In this document: positions 36,241-45,063 of the stretch, piece by piece
How positions within the stretch are numbered: the first letter of the stretch is position 1
Layout: each line of letters starts with the position of its first letter
Program-made: the position numbers and the translations under genes
Source of the DNA: an uncultured Planctomycetaceae bacterium
Lineage (GTDB): Bacteria; Planctomycetota; Planctomycetia; Planctomycetales; Planctomycetaceae
Assembly: GCA_943787265.1 (NCBI GenBank)
Contig: CALSLT010000017.1
Coordinates: 310,001-374,000 of the forward strand
Length of the DNA: 64,000 nt
Reading direction: 5' to 3'
Notes under the pieces: model-generated
Told to the model about the DNA's origin: nothing
The model's input: the letters and a program-made list of their open reading frames with translations, nothing else
The model's database searches: none

Positions 36241-39200
36241 CTACTTCAAAGACTGCAGGTAAGCGATCAAATCGGCAAGTTGTTCCGGAGTCAGATTGTT
36301 GGCGATGCCGTTGGGCATCATCGACTCTTTCTTCTTCTGCCGGATTTCGATCTCTTCCTTCTTTAGCGACTGAGCGACTCCGTTGGTCTGTCGAATCTGG
36401 ACTTCGTCGGCGCTTTCGCCACTGACAAAACCTGTAACGACTTTGCCCGTATCCATCACGAAGAGATACGTGTCGAAGCCTTGAGCAATCTTTGCTGCCG
36501 GCTTCAGGATTGATTCGACCAGCTCGGCTTTCTTGTAGCGTTTGCCAATGTCGACGAGGTGTGGTCCCTTCGGAGTCTGGCCGTTAGCCGTCGTGTGGCA
36601 TGCGATGCAGGCCTGGCGTTTGAAAAGTGGCTCGCCGCGTTTGGCATCGCCTTCCGTGTTAAGGGCACGGTAGGTCGCAATTTCCGGATCGAGGTTTGCG
36701 ATCAGGTTTGGATCATTGGGGTCTGCTTTTGCGATTTCGATTGCCATCTCCGGCTCAACCTTACGAACGGTTGCCGCAGTCGGAAGCCCGGCGATTTCAA
36801 CTTTATGAGCAGCCAGTTGCTTGCTGGCCAGTTCCAGCGTTTCTTTGTCGGCCTGGTCGAGGAATGTTTTAACGACGGCCGCGATTCGCTCGCTTTGCTC
36901 CCACGTCTTGCGGTCGTAGTAAGGCCCGGTCCGATCGGGACGAGTGCCCCACCAACTCGCATCTGAGTAATCGCCTTCACGGAAGTAGAGACGGATCAGT
37001 GTCGTGAGAATTTCCTGGCGAGTCTCCGAATTTCGCACGCTGCTAAGCGCCTTGATCAGTCCCGAAACAGCCTCGTCGTTGTGCATGTACTTAAGAGCCC
37101 ACAAAGCTCCAGCCGAATGCGGTCCTTCCAGAGCCTTCAGACAAGCAGCTACCGAGTTTGAATTCTGCAAGGCTCGGACTGCCAGGTGCGGAATGACTCG
37201 GCCGGGGTCAGCCTGTTTGTAGAGCGGTTCGGCAGTTGGTTTCGGTTGGTACGACGCTCTCGCCGTCAGAGGGATGATTGCTTCGCCGGCTTCGGAACGA
37301 CCGATTCGTCCCAGGCAGATCAGTGCCTGACCACGAACTCGCGGGTTCTGGTCTTTCAATGCCGCAATGAACGGCTCCAGCGGCAACTTGTCGAGCCCCG
37401 CTTTGCGATCGGTCAACGCTCGTAAAGCGTGTTCACTAATGTCGGCGTCTTTGAGCAGTCCGAGCAGGAACTCGTTCGACGATTCGCCAGCGAGCTGTTT
37501 AACCGTGTAAATCGCCGCAACTCGTCCATGCAATGGAGCGGCCGGACTTGATGCCAGAATCAACAGATCAATCATCGCGATGTCGGTGGGCGATAGGCTC
37601 TTGACGACACGCCCTCCCTCAGGCACCAACGTTTCCACGGGTTTGCCGTTTCGCTTTTTAATCTCGGCACCGTGCCGGCGCAGAATTTCCAACTGGCTGT
37701 GCTGTCGTGTGACGGCGCTGGGCGAGCTGAGCAAACTGACAAGTTCTTTCTCGCCAAGCTTATCGAGCTGCGGGAACGGCTTAGGAGTAAAGTCGATCGG
37801 CGTGATCTGAGCGACGAATCCGACATCCGGCCCACTGTAATTGAACTTGCCGTTCTTCCAGCTTGAAACATACATCCGGCCGCTGCCGTCCACGTCGATG
37901 TCCGTTGGACGAGGAATCTTCAGGAAGACGTCCTGGTGAGGATCAAACGTCGCCCCGTTCGCCGGAAGGTTGTGCCGGTAAACGTTGCTCGTTCCCCAAT
38001 CGCAGGTGTAGAGCGTGTTTGAGAACTGCTCGGGCCAGCGAAGATCGTGGAAGAACATCGCTCCACAACCGGAGCCCCCGCCGTAATCAGCAAGCGGCGG
38101 CATGCTTTCTTCGGTGAAATTGAGATAGAGCGACGGGTAGCCGTACTCGCCCGATTGCAGAAGGTGACTCAGCCGAATGTCCCAGCCGCCGCCGTCGTTC
38201 GTATTGTCTCGCGTGAAAACATTCATGAACGGGTCGATGCAGACGTCGAGAATGTTTCTCTGACCCCAGTTGTGAATCTCCATTTCTGTTCCGTCGGGAC
38301 GAACTCGAACGATCCCGCCACCGCGTCTCGCAAGGATCGTCCCGTCGGTTCCCTTCGCCTCGGTAAACCCAAAGTCGCCGACGGCAATGTAAAGCCAACC
38401 GTCGATGCCCATGCGGATGCCGTTGGTCGTATGGTCGGCCCCTCTCTTATTGACCTGGTCGGTCGAGATGCCCGTAATCAATGTGTCGTGCCGATCGGAA
38501 CTTCCGTCGAGATCGTCGTCGTGGTACACGCTGAGGAACGGAGGATGCAGCACCCACAATGAACCATTGTCGTAAAACAGGCCACGTGGATGATCCATCG
38601 TGGCGAACGTGTTGATCTTGTCGGCCTGGCCGTCGCCGTCGGTGTCGATGCACCGCAGAACTTTTCCTTTGCCGGCTTCTTTGCCGAGTGAACCTTGCTC
38701 ATCGACGCCGACGAAGACTTCGCCCGTCGCGGCTGCCGCCAGGCAAACCGGGTAGTTGACGTCCGGCGGCGTTCCGAACAGTGTCGCCTGAAAACCGTCC
38801 GGCAGTTTGACATCTTTCAGGCCAGCCGCCGTCCCGTTGCCGCCGCCCTTCTTCATCGCCTGAGTCAATTTTGGAAGCTTGCCGGCTGAGACCTCAAGTT
38901 CCCAGATCGATCCCCACATTCCGTTGTTCGTTCCCAGGAATGTCACTCGCACGTAGCGAGTGTCCGGAGCGTCAATCTCGTGAGTCCTGATGCGTTCTGG
39001 CTTGTCGTTCTTTGAATCGTCAACCACTTGCTTCCAGTTTTCGTTGTCGGCAGAAGTCTCAACGGTGTAGCGGTAAATCGTGCCTGCACCTTTTTCCCAA
39101 TGAAGGCGGAGTGCTTTCACATGGTTTGGCTTTTCCAGGTCAACCGTCACCCATTCATCACCTTGCGAACCGGACGGGCACCACCGAGTCGTCAACAAAC

Positions 39201-40179
39201 CGTCAGTCAACTGGTGCCGCTCATTGCCCGACTGGACGCTTTTGGATGTCACCGGCTTCTTGTAAGCAAGGTTGTCCTCGCCGCAGCAGTTCCCTGCGAT
39301 GGTCTGAGCTGGAGTCTGATTCAGCGGAACGCTGACCAACGCTCGGATTTCTTCGTCGATCTTTTCGGTACTCGGCGTGAAGCTTGCTTCGACATCCTCG
39401 TCGCAGGCCCAAAGCAAACCTCGCGTGACCATGTCGAGATACTTTGGCTCGACCATCGTCTCGTTGTAGTGCCCGATCGTCGTCGCGAAGACTCGCCCCT
39501 TTTCATACTGATTGGTCCAGACGCACGTTTGAGGATTGCCGTCGCCCTGCCGCTTGGCCTGACCGAGAGCCATTGCCGTATCAAAGAGTTTGATCGAGTG
39601 GTAAAGCTCACCCTTCGGAGCAATGAACGACTTCCCGAAGTCGTTCATAATGGGGTGGTCAGCTTTGACGTTGTCGACCGTGTAAGAGTAATGCGGCCCG
39701 TGTCCCGGCGACTGCATCCCGACGAAGTCGAACCACTGGTTGTCCCCCGTCCGGTAACAGTGCATCGCACAGTGAATCAGAATCGCCGGCAACCCTTCAC
39801 GATGCGGCTTCACGATGTTCTCGACAAAGTCCTGGTCGGTTACGTGAGAAAAACATTCGTTATGAACAACGATGTCAAAACCGTCCGACCAGTTCGGATC
39901 ATCGTAAAGCGGAATCGGAGTATTCGTCGTCGTGCCGCCCTGATGAGCGACCGTCCAGACAACGTTGGCGCGAGCAGAAATTCCCCGCGAAAGAATCAGC
40001 TTCTGCCGAGCGTAGTCATGGCAGCAACCGCCGGTCACAAGCAACGCCCGAATCGGCTTGTCGCCTTTTTCCTTACCTGCCGACTCTTTCGAGCCTGCAT
40101 CTTGCGCGGAAACTTTCTGTGCATAGAACGGAGCGGCTAGGGCCGACAGAACAACAACAATATTCAAAGCACGTAACAT
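36241..40179 (-). CDS. ThuA / F5-8C / PVC-type dehydrogenase / cytochrome c fusion, 1312 aa
   Basis: Very large exported protein. Order: signal peptide (RALNIVVVLSALAAPFYA), ThuA-like glutamine-amidotransferase-fold domain (PIRALLVTGGCCHDYARQKLILS; HCAMHCYRTGDNQWFDFVG; about residues 40-280), discoidin-type carbohydrate-binding domain (KKPVTSKSVQSGNERHQLTDG, DTRYVRVTFLGTN; about 300-440), a beta-propeller dehydrogenase (DGFQATLFGTPPDVNYPVCLA; HPRGLFYDNGSLWVLHPPF; about 460-800), HEAT repeats, and a cytochrome c (CIACHTTANG; FMPNGI-like MMPNGIANNLTPEQLADLIAYLQSL end). The ATG at 40179 has AAGG upstream. Likely binds and oxidises a polysaccharide or sugar in the periplasm. The substrate is unknown. 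Confidence 0.93.
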   Translation of the reverse strand: MLRALNIVVVLSALAAPFYAQKVSAQDAGSKESAGKEKGDKPIRALLVTGGCCHDYARQKLILSRGISARANVVWTVAHQGGTTTNTPIPLYDDPNWSDGFDIVVHNECFSHVTDQDFVENIVKPHREGLPAILIHCAMHCYRTGDNQWFDFVGMQSPGHGPHYSYTVDNVKADHPIMNDFGKSFIAPKGELYHSIKLFDTAMALGQAKRQGDGNPQTCVWTNQYEKGRVFATTIGHYNETMVEPKYLDMVTRGLLWACDEDVEASFTPSTEKIDEEIRALVSVPLNQTPAQTIAGNCCGEDNLAYKKPVTSKSVQSGNERHQLTDGLLTTRWCPSGSQGDEWVTVDLEKPNHVKALRLHWEKGAGTIYRYTVETSADNENWKQVVDDSKNDKPERIRTHEIDAPDTRYVRVTFLGTNNGMWGSIWELEVSAGKLPKLTQAMKKGGGNGTAAGLKDVKLPDGFQATLFGTPPDVNYPVCLAAAATGEVFVGVDEQGSLGKEAGKGKVLRCIDTDGDGQADKINTFATMDHPRGLFYDNGSLWVLHPPFLSVYHDDDLDGSSDRHDTLITGISTDQVNKRGADHTTNGIRMGIDGWLYIAVGDFGFTEAKGTDGTILARRGGGIVRVRPDGTEMEIHNWGQRNILDVCIDPFMNVFTRDNTNDGGGWDIRLSHLLQSGEYGYPSLYLNFTEESMPPLADYGGGSGCGAMFFHDLRWPEQFSNTLYTCDWGTSNVYRHNLPANGATFDPHQDVFLKIPRPTDIDVDGSGRMYVSSWKNGKFNYSGPDVGFVAQITPIDFTPKPFPQLDKLGEKELVSLLSSPSAVTRQHSQLEILRRHGAEIKKRNGKPVETLVPEGGRVVKSLSPTDIAMIDLLILASSPAAPLHGRVAAIYTVKQLAGESSNEFLLGLLKDADISEHALRALTDRKAGLDKLPLEPFIAALKDQNPRVRGQALICLGRIGRSEAGEAIIPLTARASYQPKPTAEPLYKQADPGRVIPHLAVRALQNSNSVAACLKALEGPHSAGALWALKYMHNDEAVSGLIKALSSVRNSETRQEILTTLIRLYFREGDYSDASWWGTRPDRTGPYYDRKTWEQSERIAAVVKTFLDQADKETLELASKQLAAHKVEIAGLPTAATVRKVEPEMAIEIAKADPNDPNLIANLDPEIATYRALNTEGDAKRGEPLFKRQACIACHTTANGQTPKGPHLVDIGKRYKKAELVESILKPAAKIAQGFDTYLFVMDTGKVVTGFVSGESADEVQIRQTNGVAQSLKKEEIEIRQKKKESMMPNGIANNLTPEQLADLIAYLQSLK

Positions 40180-40436
40180 GGTGGGAAATACCTTGAGAAA
40201 ACCAACGTGATCAGGATGGTCTGCCGAAATCACGTCGCATAATTCCGGGCGGGAAGATAGGAGAGCACCGCCGACCAGTCAGCATAACGACTGGTTGAGC
40301 GGAGAAAGCCGGTAGGGACCTCGCGAGAGGCAAGTTGTAATCAGTGGGCAGCTTTCATCTTGTGAGATGCGGAGGTGCCCTCTGAATACGTTCTAACTCG
40401 GCGAAAGTCTGAGTTTGAAGTCAGACCGCCAAAACA

Positions 40437-40628
40437 TCAACCGCGGCCGCCTTCGCAGCAGGTTTCACAAATCGTATGGCACCTCTGGCATTGCAGCTTG
40501 TGCCGAATATCGATCAGCACGCCGCCGCAAACCGGGCAGGCACGATTCGGAGAACACGCGGCCTCAGCTTGAGGCTTACTTGAAGGCGTCTGCTGAACCG
40601 TCCGTGAATCAGTATTCGCATTCATCAT
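40437..40628 (-). CDS. Small zinc-ribbon protein, 63 aa
   Basis: The frame from ATG 40628 (AAGG upstream) gives a low-complexity Gln/Ser/Pro head, then a compact metal-binding tail: CPVCGGVLIDIRHKLQCQRCHTICETCCEGG, with the CxxC-(about 14)-CxxC-(3)-CxxCC spacing of a zinc ribbon. Too short for an enzyme; likely a cytoplasmic accessory or regulatory protein. I recall no named family. It stands alone upstream of the ThuA fusion gene. Confidence 0.65.
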   Translation of the reverse strand: MMNANTDSRTVQQTPSSKPQAEAACSPNRACPVCGGVLIDIRHKLQCQRCHTICETCCEGGRG

Positions 40629-40904
40629 CAAAATATCGCCTTCTGAGGACTTGAGCCAAATTCATGACAGAGCGAAGCAGCCTGCCGGAATTGTGGGGAC
40701 ATCCTCCGTCGTCCTCAACCTTGCACGCCGGTCGGCTCAGAGGCCGCTCGCGAATCTGTTCGGAAGATGGAAATCGGAAACCGATAATTCGAAAGTGCTG
40801 GCTCATCGGATATCGACAATTGCTGTCGAGAGGCGATGCGTGAACTTTTTGAGCTAGTCTCGTGCGGCCCGCAACTCCGATGACCATTTCGTTAGCCAGC
40901 CTTG

Positions 40905-41504
40905 TCAGCAACCGTCCCACGGGGCACGCGACATAAGGCCTGTTCGAGTTTTGACTGACCGGAGTGCTGTTGCTTTCAAAATATATCGAGGGGTCCAGCC
41001 CGTTGCATGACGGTTAACTGTCAACACTCCGGAAACGGCAATCGGGTCGTTTGAAAACGACCATTCGATCGGCAACCGCACTACAATGCCCGTCTTAGGG
41101 TCGGCTCTTCCATCCGGACTCATATAGATTGTGGTTTGCGGATTGGATGAGCCCGAACTGATTGCGTAGCCCTTTATGCAGATGGGACACCTTTCGTAGT
41201 GATCGAGGCCTGCACCTGCGCCGATCGAAACGAATGCGACTCGGTCATGCCCCGGTATCGATTCGGAATTGTACTGATGAAAGTACCAGGCAGGTGCAGT
41301 GAGAATTGTAATTGCCGAGATCGATATGCTGGCAAGCGAGAGTCTTTGGCCTCGCAACGAGTGCCGCAGTACGACCTGTCGGCCAATCAATCCCATGGGA
41401 AGTGAAACCGCGGCAATAGCAAAGATTGATAGTTCAACATAACCGAATGTGGCAACTACGCTGAGAATTGCTGCAGCTACAGCGATCTTCGAGACCGGAG
41501 ACAT
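40905..41504 (-). CDS. Membrane protein with DUF3299-like domain, 199 aa
   Basis: Three hydrophobic segments in the first 75 residues (KIAVAAAILSVVATFGYV, IFAIAAVSLPMGLIG, ISISAITILTAPAWYF), then a soluble part with CPICIKGYAISSG, YMSPDGRADPKTGIVVRLP, and NDPIAVSGVLTVNRHATGW. The end recalls the DUF3299-like gene at 3660 (VVEGTLRID). The start at 41504 is 13 bases from the IS110 transposase stop codon, so the original 5' end or promoter may have been removed by that element. Function unknown. Confidence 0.6.
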   Translation of the reverse strand: MSPVSKIAVAAAILSVVATFGYVELSIFAIAAVSLPMGLIGRQVVLRHSLRGQRLSLASISISAITILTAPAWYFHQYNSESIPGHDRVAFVSIGAGAGLDHYERCPICIKGYAISSGSSNPQTTIYMSPDGRADPKTGIVVRLPIEWSFSNDPIAVSGVLTVNRHATGWTPRYILKATALRSVKTRTGLMSRAPWDGC

Positions 41505-41517
41505 CTGAGTTATTGAG

Positions 41518-42804
41518 TCAAGGTGTCTGGAGCGTTTTTCTGTTGTTTTTGATCAGCTCGTAGAGTGGTGATCGGGTTTCTTTGAGTCGTTTGATGTAGT
41601 GCTCTTCGTTGTAGGTTTCATTGTTCTGCCAGCACCGGTAGATGATTCTTTGCCACTTGAATGCGAGAGCTCGGATGGCCATCTGGGCTGACTTTCCTCG
41701 GCTTCTCTGCAGGTGGTAGTAGGCTTTCGCCCACTCGCTTTTTCGGATGGAGAGTCCGGCGAATTCGTGGAAGGTCTGCTTCAGGAATTTCGTACAGGCC
41801 CAGCGAGCGGTGACCATTGTCATGCGGCCGCTTTGAGTGGTCAGCGGTGCGATACCGGTGGTGGCCTGTAGTGCTGAAGCGTCTTCGAAACGGGAACGAT
41901 CGTCTCCAAGGGCAGCGATGATTCGACATTGAGTGACATCAGATGCTCCTGGCAGTGAGGCGATAATCTCGTAGTTGTCATGCTGCCGGATCAGTCGTGC
42001 GATGTCGGCGTCGTACTCGCTGATGATCTCGTTGAGCACGGTCATCCGTCGGCACAAAGCGGTCACTCGGCGCGACGATGTTCTCAGCAGGACGTCTTCT
42101 TCTGAGAGAGGAGTTGCGTCGATGATCGTCTCGACCCGCTGCTGGACTTTCAGTGCCGTTCCGCCACGCAGGCACTCCTGCAGTTTCTTTCGAGTGGCTT
42201 TCTGAGCATCCTTCAACGTGGGGAACTGCAGCAGCAGTCGCAGTACGAAATCAGCATGCATCTGAGCGGGTCTCATCTGTATAACGGCCGGGAAATACAG
42301 CTTCAAAATGGCTCGAAGCTCATTCCCGAGAGCCGCTCGCTGATCAACCAACTGACGTCTGTGTTCGGCCAGTGAAGCGAGTTCTCTCGTCAATGGCTGA
42401 TCCTGCCTCAGCGGCTTCAACTGCTGGTGGTAATGCTGAAGATACTGAGCCAGCAGTCTGGCATCAGCAGGATCATTCTTACCGCCTCCGTGAGCGAAGG
42501 CTTTGCGATAGCTGGCCAGCGAAGCAGGATTCACCGGGTAGATAATGACGTCTTCATACTTGAGCAGTGCGTTGATCAACGGTCCGCGTGATTGCTCGAT
42601 CGCCACCAACAGCGTCGAGCCTGGGAACTTCTTTCTCCAGCCATTGATGATCGATTCGATCTCTGTGGCATCCTGTTGAAACAGGCCGTGACACTCTCCG
42701 TCATCCTGCGCGAGGAGATGAAAAGCGTGGAGCGAATCTGCCCAGTCGATTCCCACAAAAACGACACTGAGCCCCTGGATATCCTTCTTCCGTCTGGCAA
42801 CCAT
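41518..42804 (-). CDS. IS110-family transposase (DEDD recombinase), 428 aa
   Basis: RuvC-like DEDD recombinase that inserts the element under guidance of an element-encoded RNA in characterised IS110 members. Catalytic residues: D20 in VFVGIDWADSLHAF, E70 in LLVAIEQSRG, D111 and D114 in GGGKNDPADARLLAQYL. The C-terminal transposase_20 domain has IIASLPGASDVTQCRIIAALGDDRSRF and ATTGIAPLTTQSGR, and a basic end (KSEWAKAYYHLQRSRGKSAQMAIRALAFKWQRI). Complete, no break. ATG 42804 has AGGAG 8 bases upstream. The exact ends of the element are not marked by inverted repeats, as is usual for this family. Confidence 0.93.
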   Translation of the reverse strand: MVARRKKDIQGLSVVFVGIDWADSLHAFHLLAQDDGECHGLFQQDATEIESIINGWRKKFPGSTLLVAIEQSRGPLINALLKYEDVIIYPVNPASLASYRKAFAHGGGKNDPADARLLAQYLQHYHQQLKPLRQDQPLTRELASLAEHRRQLVDQRAALGNELRAILKLYFPAVIQMRPAQMHADFVLRLLLQFPTLKDAQKATRKKLQECLRGGTALKVQQRVETIIDATPLSEEDVLLRTSSRRVTALCRRMTVLNEIISEYDADIARLIRQHDNYEIIASLPGASDVTQCRIIAALGDDRSRFEDASALQATTGIAPLTTQSGRMTMVTARWACTKFLKQTFHEFAGLSIRKSEWAKAYYHLQRSRGKSAQMAIRALAFKWQRIIYRCWQNNETYNEEHYIKRLKETRSPLYELIKNNRKTLQTP

Positions 42805-43080
42805 CTGGTAAACTCCTGAGCTTGAACACGGACGGACTGCTCGGGGGATCACGACGCGAATTGCTTATGGCGGTCTTTGGTCGAGATATCATCTAAGGAT
42901 TCGTTTCGCGTGATTCCCATCCGACGCTGCGAAGGTCTCCGGTAAGTCGTTGTGACAACAGTCACGCGGCAGCACTCGGGTCAATTCGTCAGCGTCGGAC
43001 GAGCATCCACTCCGGAAAACACCAGAGCAACCAAACCCTAATCAATCCAACTAAAAAGCCTCACCGGTAACCATAAGCAT
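42805..43080 (-). ncRNA. Structured IS110 5' flank, candidate bridge RNA region
   Basis: Non-coding stretch upstream of the transposase start, about 275 bases. TCCGACGCTG (42920-42929) and CAGCGTCGGA (42990-42999) are exact complements, enclosing a second hairpin GTTGTGACAAC (42949-42959) and a CCGG-rich part. In known IS110-group elements the bridge RNA is encoded in this position, so a transcript is plausible. Its ends, target loop and donor loop cannot be set from one copy. Confidence 0.4.
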
Positions 43081-43483
43081 TGAGTTGATCTGCCATTGAT
43101 GGACCCATGGCTCACGCACGCGAACGTGAGACTTTGACTTGCAAATTCGGCGAGGTAGTGGCTGACTTAAGTGTGGGTTCAGTTGATCACCACGCCGGCT
43201 TCAAGAATTTCTCGGATTGTTGCATGTCAGAGACCGAGCCGAAAGATGGCGTTAAGAATAATGAGAGACCAAAACGCGATTACGACGAGAGTAAACGTGA
43301 CGGGCGGAGCGGTCACGGCGACAATCGCGACATGCAAAGTCGTCCCTGCATTAATTCACCTCGCAGGCCGTATTCGCGAGGGCTTGTCGTCGGACGACGG
43401 GCTCATGAATCCGTTGTGTAATTCCCGAATGAGACTGTAGAGTCGAAGGTGGTATTGAGTACTCGGTTTGCGGAGCCTACGGG
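43081..43483. other. Intergenic region between IS110 flank and DUF1501 gene
   Basis: A 104-codon plus-strand frame (43107-43421) is Arg/Asp-rich and unlike a protein family, so not called. The stretch must hold the promoter of the DUF1501 gene. Confidence 0.45.
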
Positions 43484-44860
43484 ATGTTGCAGATTACCAG
43501 CGGTCGAAACAGCAGAAACTGTCAGGGACAGTCACGTCGCACGGCGATGAAGGCTGGGTTTCTCGGTTGTCTGGGTCTTTCGTTGAGCGATCTTTTGCGG
43601 CTTCAGGCTGAGGGGAAAGCTGGTAAGAACGGCAAGTCCGTTATTCTGATGTGGCTTGATGGAGGCCCCAGTCAGCTCGAAACGTACGATCCAAAACCGG
43701 ATGCGCCGCCGGAGTATCGCGGACCGTTCGAGACGCTGCAGACCAACGTGCCCGGCATGCACGTCTCCGGAACGCTGCCGTTGCACGCGAAGCTCGCGGA
43801 CAGGATGGCTTTCATTCGGTCGATCCATCACGACAACGGTGATCACTTTGCGGCCGGACACTGGATGCTGACCGGACGGTACGGATCGACGTCGGTCAAC
43901 AAGGACCCGATGTTTCCGTCGGTCGGTTCGTACGTCGCACGAATCAAAGGAGCCAATCAGAAAGGGATGCCACCGTACGTCGGTCTGCCAGCGGCTCACG
44001 CGATTTATGTTTATCCTGGGTATCAGGGTTCGGCTTACCTGGGCGCCGCATGGAACCCTTTTCAGGTCAACATGCAGCAGAAGTATTTGTCGGCAACGTA
44101 CACGGCAGCGATCAAACCGCCGGATGTTCTGAAGAGCATTCAACAGTCCGATGCAGGGCGGTCAACGTCGCGGCTGAGTTTGCTGAGTAATCTCGACGGA
44201 ATCCGACGTGACATCGACCAGTCCGGCATGATGGACTCGATGGACGGCTATCAGCAGCAGGCCGTCGACATGGTTTCATCCGGCAAGGCACGCGACGCAC
44301 TCAATATCGAAAAGGAAGATCCCAGACTGCGAGATCGCTACGGTCGCGGTCCGTGGGGACATTACACGCTGATGGCTCGCCGAATGGTCGAAGCCGGTGT
44401 CAGCTTTGTGACGGTCGACATGCCTCACTGGGATAACCACTCAAGGATCGAAACAGGGCACGGTTCGAAGCTCGAAAAAGTCGACCAGGCAGTTTCCGCA
44501 TTGCTCGAAGATCTGGCACTGCGAGGAATGCAGGATGATGTCCTGCTGGTGGTGATGGGCGAGTTCGGTAGAACTCCGCGATTGAACAAAGGTCAGCCAG
44601 GCATCCCGATCCCTGGACGAGATCACTGGGGCAACGCCATCTCTGCGATGGTGGCCGGTGGCGGCCTGAAAGGTGGAGTTGTTGTCGGAGCTACCAATTC
44701 AAAAGCAGAGCATCCGATCGAGCGAGCTCTCAAACCCGGACATCTGCTGGCGACGATTTACAAAGTCCTGGATATCGACCCCGCCCAGAGTTTTCTTGAC
44801 CACTCCGGTCGCCCGGTCCCGGTGCTGTCCGAAGGCGAGCCAATCTCCGAGCTGTTCTAA
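43484..44860 (+). CDS. DUF1501 (sulfatase-fold) protein, 458 aa
   Basis: Second DUF1501 copy in the window, clearly diverged from the one at 31981. Tat-like N-terminus (QSRRTAMKAGFLGCLGLSLSDLL, about residues 16-38). Blocks: VILMWLDGGPSQLETYDPKPDAPPEYRGPF, AFIRSIHHDNGDHFAAGHWMLTG, MPPYVGLPAA, GVSFVTVDMPHWDNH, DVLLVVMGEFGRTPRLN, GRDHWGNAISAMVAGGGLKGG. Exported, probably metal-binding; reaction unknown. ATG 43484 gives MLQITSGRNS, matching the usual short head of the family. No DUF1549/1553 partner is adjacent; leuB follows 200 bases later. Confidence 0.95.
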   Translation: MLQITSGRNSRNCQGQSRRTAMKAGFLGCLGLSLSDLLRLQAEGKAGKNGKSVILMWLDGGPSQLETYDPKPDAPPEYRGPFETLQTNVPGMHVSGTLPLHAKLADRMAFIRSIHHDNGDHFAAGHWMLTGRYGSTSVNKDPMFPSVGSYVARIKGANQKGMPPYVGLPAAHAIYVYPGYQGSAYLGAAWNPFQVNMQQKYLSATYTAAIKPPDVLKSIQQSDAGRSTSRLSLLSNLDGIRRDIDQSGMMDSMDGYQQQAVDMVSSGKARDALNIEKEDPRLRDRYGRGPWGHYTLMARRMVEAGVSFVTVDMPHWDNHSRIETGHGSKLEKVDQAVSALLEDLALRGMQDDVLLVVMGEFGRTPRLNKGQPGIPIPGRDHWGNAISAMVAGGGLKGGVVVGATNSKAEHPIERALKPGHLLATIYKVLDIDPAQSFLDHSGRPVPVLSEGEPISELF

Positions 44861-45063
44861 ACCAATTTCATGGTTTTTGTGCAGAAGCTGCCGCGAATAG
44901 CGTTCAAGCTTTGGCGTCGCTTGAGACATTGATTTGGGTCTCTATAGTGGCGGCCTTGATTTTGACAGGCTTGCAGGGGGCGACGTCTGAGAACTGATTC
45001 TGTCAGTTTTCGACGCGGGCTCTTCTTGTAAATATTTGTTTGTAGAGCGAAAGGTCACGACCT

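Noticed and set aside
39028-40140. 370-codon plus-strand frame opposite the ThuA fusion gene
   Set aside because: Overlaps a certain gene, has no signal peptide or domain; typical shadow.
40609-40920. 103-codon minus-strand frame near the zinc-ribbon gene
   Set aside because: Overlaps the zinc-ribbon gene start and has no protein-like pattern.
43107-43421. 104-codon plus-strand frame upstream of the second DUF1501 gene
   Set aside because: Charged low-quality sequence without motifs; more likely IS flank and promoter DNA.
44861-45063. Possible second leucine attenuator before leuB
   Set aside because: The short frame there (MVFVQKLPRIAF) has no Leu run and no alternative hairpins or T tract were seen.
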